The notes: a model not told the origin generated them from the sequence alone. Numbered from the stretch's first letter, positions 1 through 4,457 are shown. The stretch: DNA of 5,349 nucleotides from Pseudomonadota bacterium (GCA_023423235.1 JAFAFY010000054.1:1-5349), one strand, 5' to 3'. Translations and numbers: made by a program.

Positions 1-42
1 GGCTTGTCCGGGTGCGGGGAAGCGCAGCTTCAGTGCATTCAT
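1..42 (-). CDS. Probable 5' end of an unidentified leftward gene (partial)
   Basis: Read on the minus strand, an ATG at 42-40 opens a frame of 14 codons (MNALKLRFPAPGQA) with no stop before the window edge. The codons are mostly typical of this genome. A good extended -10 element (TGC followed by TAGATT, plus-strand positions 51-59) ends eight bases before the ATG, so the transcript would start at or just before the start codon. There is no Shine-Dalgarno sequence, which fits a leaderless or nearly leaderless gene divergent from the PHA gene at 118. Fourteen residues are too few to name a family. The coding call rests mainly on the promoter geometry and the divergent layout; it could be chance. 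Confidence 0.33.
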   Translation of the reverse strand, partial: MNALKLRFPAPGQA

Positions 43-50
43 GCGCCGGG

Positions 51-59
51 AATCTAGCA
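51..59 (-). promoter_or_regulatory. Candidate extended -10 promoter for the leftward edge gene
   Basis: On the minus strand the sequence reads TGC-TAGATT. This is a TGN motif followed by a hexamer matching the sigma-70 -10 consensus at four of six positions. The predicted start point is about seven bases downstream, at 43-44, directly beside the ATG at 42. No convincing -35 hexamer is visible at 16-18 bp, as is common for extended -10 promoters. Confidence 0.33.
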
Positions 60-117
60 CGACATGCACATGGCGGTTGCCGCAGAATACGCGCCTGTCC
101 CCGACTGGAGCCCGCCC

Positions 118-390
118 ATGGCCGGCATCGACATCACCCACCCGCACGCCCTGCCGAAAGACGAGGCCCGCAGCGCCGTCGAGGCGGTGGCAAAGAAGCT
201 CTCCGAGCGTTTCGACCTCGATTACGGCTGGGACGGCGACGTACTGAACTTCAACCGTTCCGGCGTCGACGGCCAGATCGCCTTGCTGCCCGAAAGCCTG
301 CGCGTGACCGCGAAGCTTGGCTTCCTGCTCTCGGCCATGCAGGGGCCGATCGAAGCGGAAATCCGCCGGGTGCTGCAGGACAGGTTCTGA
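118..390 (+). CDS. Polyhydroxyalkanoic acid system family protein (PHA granule-associated, TIGR02610-like)
   Basis: A 90-residue soluble protein. Its N-terminus (MAGIDITHPHALPKDEAR), the following amphipathic helix (about residues 14-33) and the segment FDLDYGWDGDVLNFNRSGVDG (about 32-52) match what I recall of the small polyhydroxyalkanoic acid system (PHA_gran_rgn) family. That family is usually encoded beside phasins or PHA synthase and is proposed to act in PHA granule formation or its regulation; the biochemical role is not well defined. I chose ATG 118 over the in-frame ATGs at 64 and 70 because a GGAG sits seven bases upstream (107-110) and the family N-terminus begins there. The next gene on the same strand is a phasin, 161 bases downstream, which supports a shared role in storage polymer metabolism. 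No transmembrane segment or signal peptide is seen. Family assignment is fairly sure; molecular function is not. Confidence 0.85.
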   Translation: MAGIDITHPHALPKDEARSAVEAVAKKLSERFDLDYGWDGDVLNFNRSGVDGQIALLPESLRVTAKLGFLLSAMQGPIEAEIRRVLQDRF

Positions 391-399
391 GCCACGGCC

Positions 400-414
400 C
401 GCCCGCCGCGGGCG
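400..414 (+). other. GC-rich hairpin after the PHA system gene
   Basis: CGCCCG (400-405) pairs perfectly with CGGGCG (409-414) around a three-base loop, ten bases after the stop codon. No T run follows, so it is not a classical intrinsic terminator. It could stabilise or pause the transcript between the two PHA genes. In such GC-rich DNA a short perfect hairpin can also arise by chance. Confidence 0.35.
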
Positions 415-525
415 CTGCGCAAACGCCGGACCGACACGCGCCGCGCACGTTGCCGGCAGGACGCATGGCACGCCCCCAGGCCAGCAAAAGAACTGGACGC
501 GGCCACGAAACTGTGGCATGTCGGG

Positions 526-543
526 TCCACACCCCCAAGTGGA
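526..543 (+). promoter_or_regulatory. Possible small hairpin overlapping the phasin ribosome binding site
   Basis: TCCAC (526-530) can pair with GTGGA (539-543), which overlaps the GGAG Shine-Dalgarno (541-544) of the phasin gene at 552. Pairing would partly hide the ribosome binding site. The stem is only five base pairs with an eight-base loop, so this is a weak suggestion of translational control. A second five-bp hairpin, GCCAC/GTGGC, lies just upstream at 502-517. Confidence 0.2.
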
Positions 544-551
544 GTACGCGC

Positions 552-1205
552 ATGGCCAAGTCCAGCAAGACCGCGAAGCAGTCCACCGCCTCCTCAAGCG
601 CAAGCAGCGGCAAGTCCGCCGCCGAGACCGCCGCGCAGTTGTCCAAGTCGCTGAGCACGTCCGCCCAGCAGATCTGGCTCGCCGGCATCGGCGCCTTCGG
701 TCGCGCGCAGACCGAGGGTTCGCGCCTGTTCGAAAGCCTGGTCAAGGAAGGCGTGGGCCTGGAGCGGACCACCCGCGAGATCGCCGGCAGCCACGCCAGC
801 GAGATCCGCGGCGCCGTCGAGAGCCGCGTCGATCAGGCGCGTGAGCGCGCCACCGAAACCTGGGACCGGCTGGAACGCGCGTTCGATGCGCGCGTGCAGA
901 ACGCGCTGGTCAAGATCGGCGTCCCGATCCGCGACGAAGTCCGGGAACTGCAGGCCCAGGTGGACGCCTTGACCGAACAGCTGCGCGGTGCAGGCGGCAA
1001 GGCGCCGCCGCGCAAGGCCGCGGCAAAGAAACCCGCCGTGAAGAAGGCCCCCGCCCGCAAGGCAGCGGCGAAGAAGGCGCCTGCGAAGAAAGCACCTGCG
1101 AAGAAAGCTGCAGCCCGCGCGGCCGCTACCGGCAAGACCAGCAAAGCCACGCCCCGCAAGGCGCCTGCACGCAAGCGCGCCGCCGCGTCCGCCACCTCGA
1201 ACTGA
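552..1205 (+). CDS. Phasin family protein with histone H1-like C-terminal tail (PhaF/PhaI type)
   Basis: A 217-residue protein predicted to coat PHA storage granules. Residues about 30-145 form the phasin domain, with the typical segment IWLAGIGAFGRAQ (41-53) followed by EGSRLFESLVKEG (55-67), then a long helical stretch. Residues 130-144 (VRELQAQVDALTEQL) look like a short coiled coil, which in Pseudomonas PhaF mediates oligomerisation. Residues 150-217 are a low-complexity basic tail of AAKK, APAKK and APARK units, as in histone H1 and PhaF. In PhaF this tail binds DNA nonspecifically and helps distribute granules between daughter cells; the same role here is inference. ATG 552 has GGAG at 541-544, seven bases upstream. 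The frame stays open upstream to position 12, but that part overlaps the PHA system gene and has no coding character. The neighbouring gene at 118 supports the PHA assignment. Confidence 0.9.
   Translation: MAKSSKTAKQSTASSSASSGKSAAETAAQLSKSLSTSAQQIWLAGIGAFGRAQTEGSRLFESLVKEGVGLERTTREIAGSHASEIRGAVESRVDQARERATETWDRLERAFDARVQNALVKIGVPIRDEVRELQAQVDALTEQLRGAGGKAPPRKAAAKKPAVKKAPARKAAAKKAPAKKAPAKKAAARAAATGKTSKATPRKAPARKRAAASATSN
1066..1110 (+). repeat. Three 15-bp tandem units in the phasin tail
   Basis: Units at 1066-1080, 1081-1095 and 1096-1110 are imperfect copies centred on TGCGAAGAAAGC, each encoding a variant of APAKK or AAAKK. The last two differ only at their final bases. The repeat keeps the reading frame, so copy-number change would lengthen or shorten the basic tail by five residues without disrupting the gene. 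Confidence 0.6.
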
Positions 1206-1215
1206 CGGTTCAAGG

Positions 1216-1246
1216 CGCCTGTCGCTGCCGGCCCGGCCGGCAGGCG
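1216..1246 (+). other. GC-rich inverted repeats after the phasin gene
   Basis: CTGCCGG (1225-1231) pairs with CCGGCAG (1237-1243). An alternative outer pairing of CGCCTG (1216-1221) with CAGGCG (1241-1246) competes for part of the same right arm. The structure lies about 20 bases after the phasin stop and before the next promoter candidate. No T tract follows, so it may be a weak or factor-dependent 3' end rather than an intrinsic terminator. Confidence 0.4.
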
Positions 1247-1252
1247 TTCCGG

Positions 1253-1258
1253 TATCCT
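1253..1258 (+). promoter_or_regulatory. Candidate -10 element for the Mrr-like membrane protein gene
   Basis: TATCCT, 19 bases before ATG 1278, matches the -10 consensus at four of six positions and would give a 5' leader of about 13 bases. No clear -35 hexamer is present at 16-18 bp. The gene lacks a strong Shine-Dalgarno, so a short leader is plausible but unproven. Confidence 0.25.
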
Positions 1259-1277
1259 CTGCAGCGTTTCGCAGCGG

Positions 1278-2216
1278 ATGACCGGCTTGGGCACGACAAC
1301 ACAATGGATCGCGGCAATCGGTGTGATGCTGGCCGTCGGCGGCCTGGCAAGCGCCTGGTTCCTGGGTGTGCAACGCCGCCGCGACGAAACCGCGGCCGGT
1401 ATCGCGGCGTTGTCGGGCATTTCCTGGCGCCATTTCATCGGCATGGTGCTGGAGGCGCTGCGGGTGCGCGGCTTCAGCCAGGTGATCGACCAGGCGTCGG
1501 TATCAGGCGACCAGGACTACGTACTCCAGCGTGATGGCGGGCGCTGGCTGCTGGCCTGCAAGCATGGCGCCAGCTTCGTCCTGGGCCGCAACGCGGTGCA
1601 GGCGCTGGCCGCCGACGTCAACCTGCAGGGCGCGGCCGGCGGCCTGCTGGTGACCCAGGGCAGGATCGATGCGGACGCGCACGAGCTGGCAGGCCAACGC
1701 AGGATCGAACTGCTCGACGGCCGCACCCTGTGGCCGGAGCTGCGCGGGTTCATGCCCGCCGAGCAGTTCCAGGCAATCCAGCAGCGCGCCGCAGGCCAGG
1801 CACGGCAGCGCACGCTGCTGTCGTGGCTGCTGGCGCTGGTGGCCGGGGTCGGCACCTTCCTGCTGTTGCCGCCGGCCGAACCCGCGCAGGCGGGTACCCC
1901 GCAGGCAACGCAGCAGGCCGCGCAGGCAACGCCCGAGGAGGACGTGGTCATTGCCGACCCGCCGCGTATTCCGGTCGAACGCCAGCGCAGCGACCTCGCC
2001 AGCGCGGTCACCACCCTGCCCGAGGTCGACCGCGCGCTGTGGGCCACGCAATCGACCCTGCAGATCTATGTCACCCGCCCCGACAACGCCGCGACCGTCG
2101 AGGCCATCTGCGCGCTGGTGCTTCGCCAGCCCGACCTCACCTCCTCGCGCATCCAGCTCACCCCGCCGCCCGGTAGCGATCTCGCCACGCGGTTCCTGCA
2201 GTGCCGCAGCTTCTGA
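1278..2216 (+). CDS. Membrane-anchored protein with a degenerate Mrr-type restriction endonuclease-like domain
   Basis: A 312-residue protein. Residues 10-31 are a transmembrane helix followed by RRRDE (33-37), implying N-out and C-in. Residues about 45-157 resemble an Mrr catalytic (PD-(D/E)XK) fold: a helical lead-in with FIGMVLEALRVRGF, then GDQDYVLQ (77-84), LLACKHG (91-97), a helix around VLGRNAVQAL, the strand GGLLVTQGRI (121-130) and a closing IELLDGRTLWPEL (143-155). D80 and K95 fit the catalytic Asp and Lys, but the Gln or Glu expected two residues before the Lys is Ala93, so cleavage activity is doubtful. A second transmembrane helix lies at 180-198. After it come a Pro/Ala/Gln linker and a C-terminal region (about 235-312) with cysteines 278 and 309, predicted periplasmic. 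Such proteins are generally annotated only as restriction endonuclease; no methylase is nearby, so a classical restriction role is unlikely. The ATG has only a weak ribosome binding site (GCAGCGG). Confidence 0.7.
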   Translation: MTGLGTTTQWIAAIGVMLAVGGLASAWFLGVQRRRDETAAGIAALSGISWRHFIGMVLEALRVRGFSQVIDQASVSGDQDYVLQRDGGRWLLACKHGASFVLGRNAVQALAADVNLQGAAGGLLVTQGRIDADAHELAGQRRIELLDGRTLWPELRGFMPAEQFQAIQQRAAGQARQRTLLSWLLALVAGVGTFLLLPPAEPAQAGTPQATQQAAQATPEEDVVIADPPRIPVERQRSDLASAVTTLPEVDRALWATQSTLQIYVTRPDNAATVEAICALVLRQPDLTSSRIQLTPPPGSDLATRFLQCRSF

Positions 2217-2223
2217 GCCGGCC

Positions 2224-2239
2224 GGCGCGGCAACGCGCC
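2224..2239 (+). other. Hairpin with GCAA tetraloop after the Mrr-like gene
   Basis: GGCGCG (2224-2229) pairs perfectly with CGCGCC (2234-2239) around GCAA, a stable GNRA tetraloop, seven bases after the stop codon. No T run follows. It probably marks or protects the mRNA 3' end, but it is not a standard intrinsic terminator. Confidence 0.45.
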
Positions 2240-2305
2240 AGCCGCAGCAACGCCATTGCGTGTACCGCCTACCGCCCAGGCTCGACGGGCACTGCCGACG
2301 CCCCC

Positions 2306-2334
2306 TTGTCGCCACCACGCGCAGCCCGTAAACT
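2306..2334 (+). promoter_or_regulatory. Sigma-70-type promoter of the tRNA-Val gene
   Basis: A -35 hexamer TTGTCG (2306-2311) and a -10 hexamer TAAACT (2329-2334) are separated by exactly 17 bp. Transcription would start near 2341, about 36 bases before the mature tRNA. The bases between the -10 and the start are GC-rich (GCGCAC), the discriminator composition linked to stringent (ppGpp/DksA) control of stable RNA genes in proteobacteria; that control is inferred here. Confidence 0.65.
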
Positions 2335-2376
2335 GCGCACCCCGCGCCTCCGGGCGTGGTGACGACAAGTCACTCC

Positions 2377-2451
2377 GGGCGGTTAGCTCAGCGGTAGAGC
2401 ATTGCCTTCACACGGCAAGGGTCACAGGTTCGATCCCTGTACCGCCCACCA
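2377..2451 (+). tRNA. tRNA-Val (anticodon CAC), with encoded CCA
   Basis: A complete cloverleaf folds by hand. The acceptor stem is GGGCGGT (2377-2383) with ACCGCCC (2441-2447). The D stem is GCTC (2386-2389) with GAGC (2397-2400). The anticodon stem is TTGCC (2402-2406) with GGCAA (2414-2418). The T stem is ACAGG (2424-2428) with CCTGT (2436-2440) and loop TTCGATC. The anticodon loop TTCACAC places CAC at 2409-2411, which reads the valine codon GUG, heavily used in this GC-rich genome. The discriminator is A (2448) and CCA is encoded at 2449-2451. It has its own promoter upstream and a terminator 13 bases downstream, so it is a single-gene transcript. Confidence 0.97.
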
Positions 2452-2464
2452 TCTCGCATTGATC

Positions 2465-2491
2465 AAGGCCACCATCGCAGGTGGCCTTTTT
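2465..2491 (+). terminator. Intrinsic terminator of tRNA-Val
   Basis: AAGGCCACC (2465-2473) and GGTGGCCTT (2480-2488) form a perfect nine-bp stem with the six-base loop ATCGCA, and the right arm runs into a T tract (2487-2491). It lies 13 bases after the encoded CCA. It is the only textbook intrinsic terminator in the window and separates the tRNA from the small gene that follows. Confidence 0.88.
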
Positions 2492-2574
2492 CGTTGTCGC
2501 GCGTCCCCATGCCCGTCGCAATCGACGAGACGTGCACGCGCTTTGATGCACGGTCTCGGCAACAGGGGGTGCAG

Positions 2575-2799
2575 ATGACGACATTCGATGAGCTCGAGGC
2601 GCTGGAGCAGTTGCCGCTGGATCGGGAGATCCGCTGGTCGCAGCGTTCGCTGGGGTTGGACGAGGACGTGTTCGACGGCGTGCATCGCCGTCTCGAACGA
2701 CTGGAAGGTGCGGGCCGTATCCGCATCATGCGCGCCGACAGCGAGAGCGATGGTGGTCGTCACCGCGTCGTCCGGGTGGTATTCCAGCGCGTGGCGTAG
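2575..2799 (+). CDS. Small hypothetical protein, possible winged helix
   Basis: I do not recognise this family. From ATG 2575 the protein has 74 residues. A purine-rich AGGGGGT (2564-2570) lies four bases upstream, and the in-frame sequence before it (from 2494) overlaps the terminator exit and looks non-coding, so the shorter start is preferred. The pattern suggests a helix (about 4-12), a second helix (17-25), the segment LGLDEDVFDGVHRRLERLEGAGRIRI (26-51) and a two-strand hairpin (48-72) with a charged turn (RADSESDGG). The order helix, recognition-like helix, 'RLERLEGAGRI', wing resembles the N-terminal DNA-binding module of Lrp/AsnC or MarR proteins without their effector domain. That is inference from pattern only. 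No membrane segment or signal is seen. Codon use resembles its neighbours. Confidence 0.55.
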   Translation: MTTFDELEALEQLPLDREIRWSQRSLGLDEDVFDGVHRRLERLEGAGRIRIMRADSESDGGRHRVVRVVFQRVA

Positions 2800-2857
2800 G
2801 CCTGGGCGATACGGAAAAAAGCGCGACTTGTGCCGGTACCTCCCGCATCGCGTTCCG

Positions 2858-2881
2858 CTGATCGCCTGATCGCCTGATCGC
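2858..2881 (+). repeat. Three tandem copies of CTGATCGC
   Basis: The 8-bp unit CTGATCGC occurs exactly three times in a row at 2858-2865, 2866-2873 and 2874-2881, inside the 234-base gap between the small hypothetical gene and the mscS-like gene. Each copy holds a GATC site. Tandem octamers can change copy number by slipped-strand pairing. The array lies about 100 bases upstream of the candidate mscS promoter. The rest of the gap shows no other clear feature. Confidence 0.8.
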
Positions 2882-2983
2882 AACAGCATCATCGACCCGG
2901 GCAGCACCGGTTCCCCCGCGGCAGCGATTCCCGCGCACCCAACTTGCGCAGGCATCGGCGACCCGTTGCGCCCGATGCGCCAC

Positions 2984-2989
2984 TAGAAT
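2984..2989 (+). promoter_or_regulatory. Candidate -10 element for the mscS-like gene
   Basis: TAGAAT matches the -10 consensus at five of six positions in otherwise GC-rich DNA. The predicted start near 2996 gives a leader of about 38 bases with the Shine-Dalgarno at 3022-3028. The -35 region at a 17-bp spacing (2961-2966, ACCCGT) is poor. Confidence 0.42.
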
Positions 2990-3033
2990 GGCCGCTACGC
3001 CGCACCATCTCTGCGGCGGAGACAGGAGTTCGC

Positions 3034-3645
3034 GTGGGGTTCAAGCAGCACTTGCCGACGTGGTTGCACGGCTGGCTCGACATCATCGTTCCGCTGTCTC
3101 AGATCCTGCTGATCCTGCTGGTGGCATGGCTGCTGCGCATGCTGGTCCGGCGATTGATGGACCGGCTGGCGCGGCGCTACACGCTGCCGGTCGAGGCGGC
3201 GGTCGGCGGACGGCGCATCGCCTCGTTCCTGATCTTCTTCGGCGCGCTGCTGATGATCCTCGAGCGCCTGGGCGTCTCGGGCACGGTGCTGTGGACCGCG
3301 TTCACCGGTTTCGCCGCGGTCGGCGCGGTGGCGTTCTTCGCGGCATGGAGCGTGCTGTCGAACATCTTCTGCGCGATGCTGATCATGACCACGCGCCCGT
3401 TCCGGCTGCACGACCACATCGAGGTGCTGGAGAACGGCGAGAAGCCGGGCCTGCGCGGCCAGGTGATCGACATCAACCTGATCTACACCACGCTGCGCGA
3501 GCCCGAGGACGGGCCGACCCAGGGCACGACGCTGCAGATTCCCAACAGCCTGTTTTTCCAGCGCGCGACCCGGCGCTGGCGCGAAGGGCCGCCAGCGCCG
3601 CGGCGGATCGCGGCAGCGCAGCCGGGCGATCCGCTGGATATCTGA
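3034..3645 (+). CDS. Short mechanosensitive ion channel family protein (MscS domain)
   Basis: An inner-membrane protein of 203 residues, probably a channel opened by membrane tension to release solutes on osmotic downshock. GTG 3034 is chosen because ACAGGAG (3022-3028) sits five bases upstream. The open frame reaches back to 2944, but that part crosses the promoter candidate. Predicted membrane helices are at about 16-37, 60-79 and 85-115; the third is the pore-type helix rich in Ala and Gly and ending in WSVLSN. RPFRLHDHIEV (121-131) and QIPNSLFF (168-175) are hallmark MscS beta-domain motifs. By hand alignment the E. coli MscS kink glycines 113 and 121 are Ser106 and Ala114. The protein stops soon after the beta domain, so the alpha/beta vestibule that makes E. 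coli MscS about 286 residues is missing; the last 25 residues are Pro/Arg/Ala-rich. It converges on the ridA-like gene with only 16 bases between stops. Confidence 0.88.
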   Translation: MGFKQHLPTWLHGWLDIIVPLSQILLILLVAWLLRMLVRRLMDRLARRYTLPVEAAVGGRRIASFLIFFGALLMILERLGVSGTVLWTAFTGFAAVGAVAFFAAWSVLSNIFCAMLIMTTRPFRLHDHIEVLENGEKPGLRGQVIDINLIYTTLREPEDGPTQGTTLQIPNSLFFQRATRRWREGPPAPRRIAAAQPGDPLDI

Positions 3646-3661
3646 GCAGCGCCCGCGCGCG

Positions 3662-4009
3662 TCAGCCGACCGCGGCGGTGACCACGATCTCCAGCTTCCA
3701 CGACGGATCGGCCAGGCGCGCTTCGACCGTCGCCCGCGACGGCCCCTGCCCCGGCACCACCCAGGTGTCCCAGACCGCGTTCATGCCGGCGAAATCGGCG
3801 ATGTCGGCAAGGTAGATCTGCGCCTGCAGGATGCGGGTCTTGTCGCTGCCGACTTCGGCCAGCAGGGCATCGATCGCGTCGAGCACCTGACGGGTCTGGG
3901 TGGCGATGTCGGCATCGCCATCCTCGGGCACCTGGCCGGCGAGCCAGGCCACGCCGTTGTAGACCGTGGCCTCGGACATGCGCCGGCCGGCATCGAATCG
4001 CTGGATCAT
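3662..4009 (-). CDS. RidA family protein, YoaB-like
   Basis: A 115-residue cytosolic protein of the RidA/YjgF/YER057c/UK114 family. RidA itself hydrolyses reactive enamine/imine intermediates made by PLP enzymes such as threonine dehydratase; the exact substrate of this subgroup is unknown. The closest protein I can recall is E. coli YoaB: shared features are the short N-terminus, LAGQVPED (23-30), the central QIYLADIADFAGMNAVWDTWV (64-84) and PSRATVEARL (90-99). Arg92 and Glu107 (in KLEI) correspond to the ligand-binding Arg and the Glu of active RidA. ATG at 4009 is preferred over ATG 4021 because GGAG (4019-4016) lies six bases upstream and the YoaB-type N-terminus begins there. The gene follows the zinc-finger gene on the same strand with a 77-base gap that holds a possible promoter of its own. 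Confidence 0.92.
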   Translation of the reverse strand: MIQRFDAGRRMSEATVYNGVAWLAGQVPEDGDADIATQTRQVLDAIDALLAEVGSDKTRILQAQIYLADIADFAGMNAVWDTWVVPGQGPSRATVEARLADPSWKLEIVVTAAVG

Positions 4010-4036
4010 TTCTCGCTCCATCGCGGTGGGCGCGCC

Positions 4037-4064
4037 AAGGTACGGCGCGCGCCGCGAGGCGGCA
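4037..4064 (-). promoter_or_regulatory. Candidate promoter of the RidA-family gene
   Basis: On the minus strand TTGCCG (4064-4059) and TACCTT (4042-4037) are separated by 16 bp. The start would be near 4030, giving a leader of about 20 bases that includes the GGAG at 4019-4016. If real, the RidA-like gene can be transcribed separately from the zinc-finger gene upstream. Confidence 0.38.
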
Positions 4065-4086
4065 AGCGGGGCGGAACCGGCCTACG

Positions 4087-4350
4087 TCAGCGCAGTTGGC
4101 TGTCCTTGCTGCCGCGGCGGTTGTAGCCGGCGGCGTTGCGCTCGGCATCGTGGGCGCTCTGGCACTGCACGCACAGGCGCACGCCCGGTAGCGCCTGCCG
4201 GCGCGGCTCGGGGATCGGTTCGTCGCATTCCTCGCAATGCAACAAGCTGGGGCCGGTCGGCAGTTTGCTGCGGGCGCGTTTGATCGCGTCCTTCACCGTC
4301 GCGTCGATCTGGTCCTGCACTGCGCCGTCGCCGGCCCAACCGGTGGCCAT
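4087..4350 (-). CDS. ybiI: DksA/TraR family C4-type zinc finger protein, YbiI-like
   Basis: An 87-residue protein very similar to E. coli YbiI as I remember it: the start MATGWAGDGAVQDQI, the helix ATVKDAIKRAR, the segment PIPEPRRQALPGVRLC and the terminal GYNRRGSKDSQLR all match the family pattern. Four cysteines (C39, C42, C60, C63) form a CxxC-N17-CxxC zinc site like that of the DksA/TraR fold. DksA proteins insert a long coiled coil into the RNA polymerase secondary channel. This protein has only a short N-terminal helix and no such hairpin, so a DksA-like activity cannot be assumed and the function is unknown. ATG 4350 has AGGAGAC (4362-4356) five bases upstream; the in-frame ATG at 4395 does not, and would lie by the promoter. 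The gene is upstream of the RidA-family gene and divergent from the flavoprotein gene. Confidence 0.92.
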   Translation of the reverse strand: MATGWAGDGAVQDQIDATVKDAIKRARSKLPTGPSLLHCEECDEPIPEPRRQALPGVRLCVQCQSAHDAERNAAGYNRRGSKDSQLR

Positions 4351-4390
4351 GGCCTGTCTCCTGCCCGATTCCATGCACTGTGACCGAGCC

Positions 4391-4399
4391 AGCATAGCA
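4391..4399 (-). promoter_or_regulatory. Extended -10 promoter of the ybiI-like gene
   Basis: On the minus strand the sequence reads TGC-TATGCT. This is an extended -10 motif whose hexamer matches consensus at four of six positions. The start would be near 4384, with a leader of about 34 bases containing the Shine-Dalgarno. No good -35 element is seen at the usual spacing. Confidence 0.45.
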
Positions 4400-4457
4400 A
4401 CGCGAGGATGGCTGCCGGCTAAGCGCCCGCGCGGGCTGCCGTGGGCGCGGCGGACCG

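Noticed and set aside
464..482. TGGCACG followed by CCCCCAGG as a sigma-54 promoter before the phasin.
   Set aside because: The -12 GC element is not at the required distance after the -24 GG, and no TTGC is present.
12..551. Upstream extension of the phasin frame, which stays open from position 12.
   Set aside because: It overlaps the well-supported PHA system gene in another frame, is arginine/proline-rich nonsense, and the phasin has a proper ATG and Shine-Dalgarno at 552.
594..1433. Long open frame on the minus strand opposite the phasin and Mrr-like genes.
   Set aside because: High GC keeps antisense frames open. Its product is low-complexity (Ala/Gly/Leu/Arg), being the mirror of the phasin tail, and it matches no family I know.
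2494..2522. TTGTCG with CGCAAT 17 bp downstream as a promoter for the small hypothetical gene.
   Set aside because: The -10 matches consensus at only three of six positions and the -35 lies right at the terminator exit; too weak to list.
2377..2800. tRNA-Val as an integration site for a mobile island.
   Set aside because: No copy of the tRNA 3' end, no integrase and no compositional shift are seen in the window; a normal terminator follows directly.
3642..3665. CTGA/TCAG inverted ends between the mscS-like and ridA-like genes as a bidirectional terminator.
   Set aside because: The symmetry is just the two convergent TGA stops; no continuous stem or T run is present.
3483..4148. Long minus-strand frame across the mscS end and the ridA-like gene.
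   Set aside because: The RidA-family protein is in a different frame of the same strand with clear motifs. This frame gives arginine-rich sequence without motifs.
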